Of a stretch of 8,674 nucleotides of DNA, positions 5,458 to 8,674 are shown piece after piece. Every line of letters begins with the position of its first letter. Positions within the stretch are counted from its first letter, which is position 1. The position numbers and the translations under genes were made by a program. Under the pieces are notes generated by a model. That model was not told the origin of the DNA, searched no databases, and saw nothing but the letters and a program-made list of their open reading frames with translations. This DNA is from Clostridiales bacterium (lineage in GTDB: Bacteria > Bacillota > Clostridia > Oscillospirales > Acutalibacteraceae), in contig JAHZIE010000068.1 in assembly GCA_019419895.1 (NCBI GenBank), positions 1-8,674 on the forward strand, given 5' to 3'.

Positions 5458-6741
5458 TCTTTTTTGTCCTCGCTTTCGATAATTTTGCTTTTGGAGTAAA
5501 TGTGGATACTGCAATATCTTCATTAATCACGCCAACGGGCTTACCATATAAGCTCTGACTTGCCGCTGGGATTTCTATGTCAGAGCTTATTAACCCCCCG
5601 ATTTAGACCACTTCACAAATGCCTTTGGATCTTCCAGGCCCGCGTCAAATAAAGAATAGCCCACAAAGATTCTGTTCAATGTTTTTGACTCAATTTGAGG
5701 GGTAACGTCAAAGAGAATAAATTCATTTGACAAAATTTTCTGTGGATATCCCACATAGAAGGTATCGTCAGGGATATTGGAATCCCGCTTAATCAGGGTC
5801 CCGTAAATCCGGCCTTCCACCAAGGGATCATTCATAGCGGAAGGAATAAACAGCTTATCCCCTTTTGTAGTTTCCAGCCCCGCGAGAGTATTCCAGATAA
5901 AATTACTGTTTGCATACAGTACTCTTGTCCCGGAACCTCGCAGCAATCCCAAAGCCTTTCTGATTTCAGCGTCTGTGCAGGAGGCGGCGGAAATAATGTT
6001 GCCAGAATCAATACCGACAGTTCCCGATTTGCCAAGCTGTCCGATAATATAAGTTTCCTTTGCCACGCTAATGCGTTCGGCCAAATGGCTCACAACCCAA
6101 TCCTCAAACGCCTGAATGGACTGGAACTGCATTTTCCGGCTCATAACAATATGCTTTTTAATTTCCACGCCGGGCAGGTCGATAGAATCAAAGTTATCCT
6201 GCTCATCGTCATTTGCGACGCCTTCCGATACATTTTTCGCGTCACCCGCGGCAATATCTGTCAGGCGGGGGACAGAAAAGCCATATCTGAAATTGGTTTT
6301 ATAGGAATCATCATAAATAGGGGAATCATTGTCAATCAAAGTGACAATCCGGTTCAAAATTTCAGTGGGGACAACTTCTCCAGTATTAGCGGTTGTAAAG
6401 GTAAAGGCTGCCCGCTCTTCTTTTGTCATATCTCCAAAGATTTTGTTGCCTTTGGCATCTACGGCTAGATTCTTCAGCCATGCGCTTCTATACTCCGGGC
6501 TGGAAGCATCATAGCGCTTTTCGGTTCCCATATCGGAATGGAAACGTTTCACGACTTCCCCGGCGCTTCCTTGAGAAACTGCATCTTTAACGCGGTTGCG
6601 CTTTTCCGCTTTTTCAATTTCAGCCTTTTCAGTTTTCAGGTTACGGACTTCAAGCTCCAGGGCATCAATATCCGCTCCATCGTTTTCAAGCTCGGCGGAA
6701 ATTTCAGACAACCGGGCTTCAATTTCTTTCATTCGTTCCAT
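5450..6741 (-). CDS. Major capsid protein, candidate -1 frameshifted long form
   Basis: Proposed 430-residue product: the 383-residue capsid protein joined by a -1 shift on G GGG GGT (5599-5593) to 47 further residues. The extension begins LISSDIEIPAASQS, continues LYGKPVGVINEDIAV and ends in a basic tail (TPKAKLSKARTKKNA, seven K/R in the last 30 residues). Its frame is open from the shift point to TGA 5452-5450 and contains no ATG; its one GTG lacks a ribosome site. It ends 8 bases inside the connector gene, matching the tight packing seen elsewhere, whereas the short form leaves a 132-base gap. A downstream hairpin and possible pseudoknot lie at the right spacing. Minor extended capsid proteins made this way are known in T7 (gp10B, -1) and Listeria phage PSA (+1). 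A one-base miscall in the six-G run would be the main alternative. Confidence 0.62.
5532..5590 (-). promoter_or_regulatory. Hairpin / possible pseudoknot after the capsid stop codon
   Basis: A perfect 12-base inverted repeat (ATAAGCTCTGAC, arms 5590-5579 and 5559-5548 on the coding strand) encloses a 19-base loop. The inner 8 pairs contain all the G-C pairs; the outer 4 are A-U and overlap both stop codons. Loop bases 5569-5563 (CCAGCGG) can pair with 5538-5532 (CCGUUGG): 7 pairs, one of them G·U. This gives an H-type pseudoknot with connecting loops of 9, 3 and 9 bases. There is no U tract after the stem, so a Rho-independent terminator is unlikely. The best reading is a frameshift stimulator; an mRNA-stabilising hairpin that raises capsid yield is the alternative. 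The stem is certain, the pseudoknot was found by eye only. Confidence 0.7.
5590..6741 (-). CDS. Major capsid protein, HK97 fold
   Basis: A 383-residue HK97-type major capsid protein (Phage_capsid family), which forms the icosahedral shell. Residues 1-55 are a coiled-coil, charge-rich segment (MKEIEARLSEISAELEN), like the HK97 delta domain that acts as scaffold and is removed by the adjacent protease. A linker to about residue 110 precedes the conserved core: TANTGEVVPTEI (117-128), SPIYDDS (140-146), VEIKKHIVMSRKM, AFEDWVVSHLAERIS (211-225), LGLLRGSGTRVLYANSNFIW and GRIYGTLIKRD. The core ends GYSLFDAGLEDPKAFVKWSK, the normal family end, then SGG. GAGGTG, 7 bases upstream, supports ATG 6741. 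The gene starts 3 bases after the protease stop. Two stop codons in tandem (TAA TAA) close it and lie in the base of a hairpin, preceded by a slippery heptamer. Confidence 0.95.
   Translation of the reverse strand: MERMKEIEARLSEISAELENDGADIDALELEVRNLKTEKAEIEKAEKRNRVKDAVSQGSAGEVVKRFHSDMGTEKRYDASSPEYRSAWLKNLAVDAKGNKIFGDMTKEERAAFTFTTANTGEVVPTEILNRIVTLIDNDSPIYDDSYKTNFRYGFSVPRLTDIAAGDAKNVSEGVANDDEQDNFDSIDLPGVEIKKHIVMSRKMQFQSIQAFEDWVVSHLAERISVAKETYIIGQLGKSGTVGIDSGNIISAASCTDAEIRKALGLLRGSGTRVLYANSNFIWNTLAGLETTKGDKLFIPSAMNDPLVEGRIYGTLIKRDSNIPDDTFYVGYPQKILSNEFILFDVTPQIESKTLNRIFVGYSLFDAGLEDPKAFVKWSKSGG
5593..5599 (-). other. Candidate -1 slippery heptamer G GGG GGT at the capsid stop
   Basis: Zero frame reads TCG GGG GGT TAA TAA. 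The X XXY YYZ phase is exact, and both glycyl-tRNAs can re-pair with GGG GGG after a -1 step; reading then continues TTA ATA AGC TCT. The heptamer is 6 bases before the GC-rich part of a stem. The site depends on the six-G run being correct. Confidence 0.62.
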
Positions 6742-6744
6742 TTT

Positions 6745-7314
6745 TTACACCTCAATCATAAGTTTTATTTTTTTTATTTTCTGCGTTCTGGCCTCCGCCG
6801 CTTTCGATTTCTCAGCCTCCGCTGAAAAATAGGAACGCGCTGAAATATTGGTGGCGTCGTATGCGGGTAAGTCTACAGCTGCAACATCAAACAGCCGGTT
6901 AATACCAAGAACACGGCGCATATGTGTATCGCGGTCATAGGAATCCTCCGATACCGTAAACGCGAACGACATCTTATCTATGTATCCACCTTTAATTTCT
7001 TCATAGAGGCGGCGGCCTTCCTCCGTCCCGGATAAATCCGCTTTAATACGGAGCCCGGTTGCGTCAACAGATAATTCCAAAGTTCCATTCTTGGTTCTTG
7101 CCACTGGTTTGCCCTGATGGTTATAATTCATGACTACATCTGACATTTCTGTTTTTTCAAATGCGACCGCGTCAATTTCTTCTTTATAATCCACGCCATC
7201 ATAGCTGTATAAAACAGTAGGGGAATTAAAAATAGCGGCATAGCCTTCGACGTTCATTTCTCCTTCAGATATCCGCATTTCAAACGCGCGGTATTCCCTG
7301 TCTTTACTGATCAT
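6745..7314 (-). CDS. HK97-type prohead protease (peptidase U35 family)
   Basis: A 189-residue prohead serine protease of the HK97 gp4 family. It assembles inside the procapsid, cleaves the N-terminal scaffold segment from the major capsid protein and digests itself, allowing shell expansion. The conserved start is present (EYRAFEMRISEGEMNVEGYAAIF). The likely catalytic His is His66 in VMNYNHQGKPVAR and the likely nucleophile is Ser116 in DKMSFAFTV. DVAAVDLPAYDATNISAR (143-160) is the usual end of the protease core. A charged Lys/Ala/Glu-rich tail (about 161-189) follows. ATG 7314 overlaps the portal stop by 11 bases; an AAGGAG site lies 12 bases upstream, rather far, so coupling to portal translation is likely. 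The capsid gene follows after 3 bases. Catalytic residues are assigned by family analogy. Confidence 0.92.
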   Translation of the reverse strand: MISKDREYRAFEMRISEGEMNVEGYAAIFNSPTVLYSYDGVDYKEEIDAVAFEKTEMSDVVMNYNHQGKPVARTKNGTLELSVDATGLRIKADLSGTEEGRRLYEEIKGGYIDKMSFAFTVSEDSYDRDTHMRRVLGINRLFDVAAVDLPAYDATNISARSYFSAEAEKSKAAEARTQKIKKIKLMIEV

Positions 7315-8500
7315 TACCGGTTTTATCTCCTTCCGTGTTTATAACTTTGTTGTTTGTTTTATCAGAAGAATTGTAGTATTCTCCTCGGATTACATGGATA
7401 TCTCCACCTTTAATAGATGGCAGATTCCAAATCTCTCTGGCTTCGTTAATACTCATGATGCCTCTGTCTACCATCTGCGCGGATACATTTAATTTATCTG
7501 TATTGCTCATATATTGCAGCCTGTTTGCTGTAGCCATTAAAAAAGAGCCGGAGGCACGCTCCCGCTCTGTAAAAAACATTTTTGTCGCCACATCCGAAAA
7601 TTGAATGGCAAATGGTTCAATAGCGCCTTCATAAAAAGCACTCCAGGCATCTCCATAGGCTTTATTTTGAATAATATCGGTGTTTACTCCAAAATAATCA
7701 TATACATTTTCTTTAATAGCGTTCATTTGTTCTGCGTCGATAACAAAGGGATTTGATTTAATCTGCTGGATTTCCGAATAGGTATTAGGGAATAGGAGCA
7801 CACCTCCTTCGTCCTGAAGATTTTCTCTGGTAAACCGTTTTCGCTCTTTTGCCAAATCTTCCGGTTTTGAGAAGTTATTTACCCTTGCCATAAATCGAAA
7901 AGTAGCAGAGCTTTTTACTCCTTCAGCGATTCCCTGATTTTGGATATTAATCAAGTCCATTGTAGGCGTTAACGCGGCATTAGGCTCTCCAAAGAAATCA
8001 TCCGAATATTGGAATTTTGTCATAATGCCGCAGCTTTCAAACTCAATGGCGGCATAATCTCCATTCTGAAATTGATATCTGAGCCAAGGCTCGCCATCCA
8101 CGTTAATAATTTCGCATAAAGAGGGGAGAATGGGATACATTCCGGAAGGCTCCCCAAAATAGTCCTGAACCGGTACAATAAACGCGGTGTTTTGCACGTC
8201 AAGAATTGTGGAAAGCCTGTACAAAAACTGTCCCCAGGTTTGCCATTCATTGGGCCCGGTTTTTAATTTGGTTTGCAATTTTGGTTTTGCGCTTCCCTGG
8301 ATGGTTACAGCAAGCTTACTGATATGTGTTGCCTTGGAATGAATAGCAGCCCTCACCAATTCACTTTCATATATACAGCCGCCCCAGCTTGTAAAAATAG
8401 GAGCGTAAGCGGTCAAACTTTCAAAGAATCCATCGGAGGCTTTGGAAGGATTTGGCCGTTTAAATATTTTTTGAAAAAGTCCCAATTTTTTATTCCTCAT
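7304..8500 (-). CDS. Portal protein, HK97 family
   Basis: A 398-residue portal protein (Phage_portal family). Twelve copies form the ring at one capsid vertex through which terminase pumps DNA and to which the connector proteins attach. Visible marks: N-terminal GLFQKIFKRPN, SELVRAAIHSKATHIS (46-61), a DVQNTAFIVPVQD wing segment at 101-113, YDYFGVNTDIIQNKAYGDAWSAFYEG (267-292) leading into the long C-terminal helices, and the family-diagnostic SINEAREIWNLP…GGD at 350-367. Length is normal for the family. ATG 8500 overlaps the terminase end by 11 bases but has no good ribosome site. A TTG at 8485 has GAGGA 8 bases upstream and would give the common M-GLF opening, so the true start may be five codons later. 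Confidence 0.94.
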   Translation of the reverse strand: MRNKKLGLFQKIFKRPNPSKASDGFFESLTAYAPIFTSWGGCIYESELVRAAIHSKATHISKLAVTIQGSAKPKLQTKLKTGPNEWQTWGQFLYRLSTILDVQNTAFIVPVQDYFGEPSGMYPILPSLCEIINVDGEPWLRYQFQNGDYAAIEFESCGIMTKFQYSDDFFGEPNAALTPTMDLINIQNQGIAEGVKSSATFRFMARVNNFSKPEDLAKERKRFTRENLQDEGGVLLFPNTYSEIQQIKSNPFVIDAEQMNAIKENVYDYFGVNTDIIQNKAYGDAWSAFYEGAIEPFAIQFSDVATKMFFTERERASGSFLMATANRLQYMSNTDKLNVSAQMVDRGIMSINEAREIWNLPSIKGGDIHVIRGEYYNSSDKTNNKVINTEGDKTGNDQ

Positions 8501-8674
8501 TTCTAAGCTGTTCGCCGATTTCAGTATAATATTTTTGTCTGACGGTCATTGCGTCCAATAAAGCGGCTCCTCCGTCAATGTGGTCGTTAACAGTCATTTT
8601 TACGGGTTTGCTTCTTCCGCTTTCTGCTTCTGTTTTTAAAGCCATATTCAAAAGATGAATTTTTAAAAGATCAT
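8490..8674 (-). CDS. Terminase large subunit, C-terminal end (partial)
   Basis: An open frame from the right edge to TAA 8492-8490 gives the last 60 or so residues of a longer protein. It reads IHLLNMALKTEAESGRSKPV, then MTVNDHIDGGAALLDAMTVRQKYYTEIGEQL. The pattern N(D/E)H.DG.AALLDA.TVRQK matches the end of large terminase subunits of HK97-like Bacillota phages, just after the nuclease domain. The gene position, immediately upstream of the portal with an 11-base overlap, is the standard one. The full protein would be the ATP-driven DNA packaging motor and the nuclease that cuts concatemers. The ATPase motifs and most nuclease residues lie outside the window. The frame has no early stop and shows no sign of decay. 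Confidence 0.82.
   Translation of the reverse strand, partial: DLLKIHLLNMALKTEAESGRSKPVKMTVNDHIDGGAALLDAMTVRQKYYTEIGEQLRNEE
8494..8498 (-). promoter_or_regulatory. Possible ribosome binding site for an alternative portal start
   Basis: GAGGA lies inside the first codons of the annotated portal frame and 8 bases before the in-frame TTG at 8485. The ATG at 8500 has no purine-rich site at proper spacing. If this site is used, the portal begins at residue 6 and reads M-GLFQKIF. Confidence 0.4.

Noticed and set aside
5458..5523. A 22-residue N-terminal extension of the connector from ATG 5523
   Set aside because: The residues look like out-of-frame translation, the family-typical MLEKV start is at 5457 with its own GAGG site, and the region is better explained as the -1 frame of the capsid gene.
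5548..5590. The hairpin after the capsid gene as a Rho-independent terminator
   Set aside because: No U-rich tract follows the 3' arm on the coding strand (it runs AUGGUAAGCCC), and the downstream genes need to be in the same transcript.
6768..6775. An eight-A run near the end of the protease gene as another -1 frameshift site
   Set aside because: The phase allows A AAA AAA slippage, but the -1 frame ends after five codons, shortening the tail instead of adding anything. The region simply encodes a Lys/Ile-rich tail.

Overview
The window is a piece of a temperate-type siphovirus genome or prophage, cut from the middle of its head-and-tail gene block. Every gene lies on the minus strand, so the block reads from the right end to the left end. 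The layout is gapless: genes overlap by a few bases or are separated by a few bases, nothing real is seen on the plus strand, and no stretch over 300 bases lacks a gene. No tRNA, insertion sequence, attachment site, CRISPR array or recognisable promoter was found, so transcription probably enters from beyond the right edge.

The host is most likely a Bacillota bacterium, probably a clostridial gut type. Base composition is AT-leaning and Shine-Dalgarno sites are strong (AAGGAGGTGA, GAGGTG). TTG and GTG starts are used, and TAA, TAG and TGA all act as stops. The proteins belong to families typical of Clostridium and other Bacillota siphophages: phi13-type major tail protein, phi3626-type distal tail protein and HK97-type head proteins. 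This host call is inference from family resemblance.

Head module (8674 to about 4498): C-terminus of the large terminase, portal protein, HK97-type prohead protease, major capsid protein with an N-terminal scaffolding-like helix, then three small connector genes (gp6-like adaptor, head-closure protein, HK97 gp10-like protein). Tail module (4501 to 1): tail-completion protein, major tail protein, tail assembly chaperone with a -1 frameshifted long form, tape measure protein, distal tail protein, and the first 40 codons of the tail-tip/receptor-binding protein. Terminase and portal package DNA, the protease and capsid protein build and mature the shell, the connector proteins join head to tail, the chaperone and tape measure set tail length, and Dit plus the tip protein form the adsorption end.

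The most interesting feature is at the end of the capsid gene. The in-frame stop is preceded by a perfect -1 slippery heptamer (G GGG GGT). It is followed, after a 6-base spacer, by a strong hairpin whose loop can pair with downstream sequence as an H-type pseudoknot. The -1 frame is then open for 47 codons and ends inside the start of the next gene. It has no ATG of its own and fills what would otherwise be the only real gap in the block. This predicts a minor 430-residue capsid protein alongside the 383-residue form. A second candidate -1 site (A AAA AAA) sits exactly at the overlap of the gp10-like and tail-completion genes. With the classic chaperone shift, three junctions in this block have the form of -1 recoding sites.
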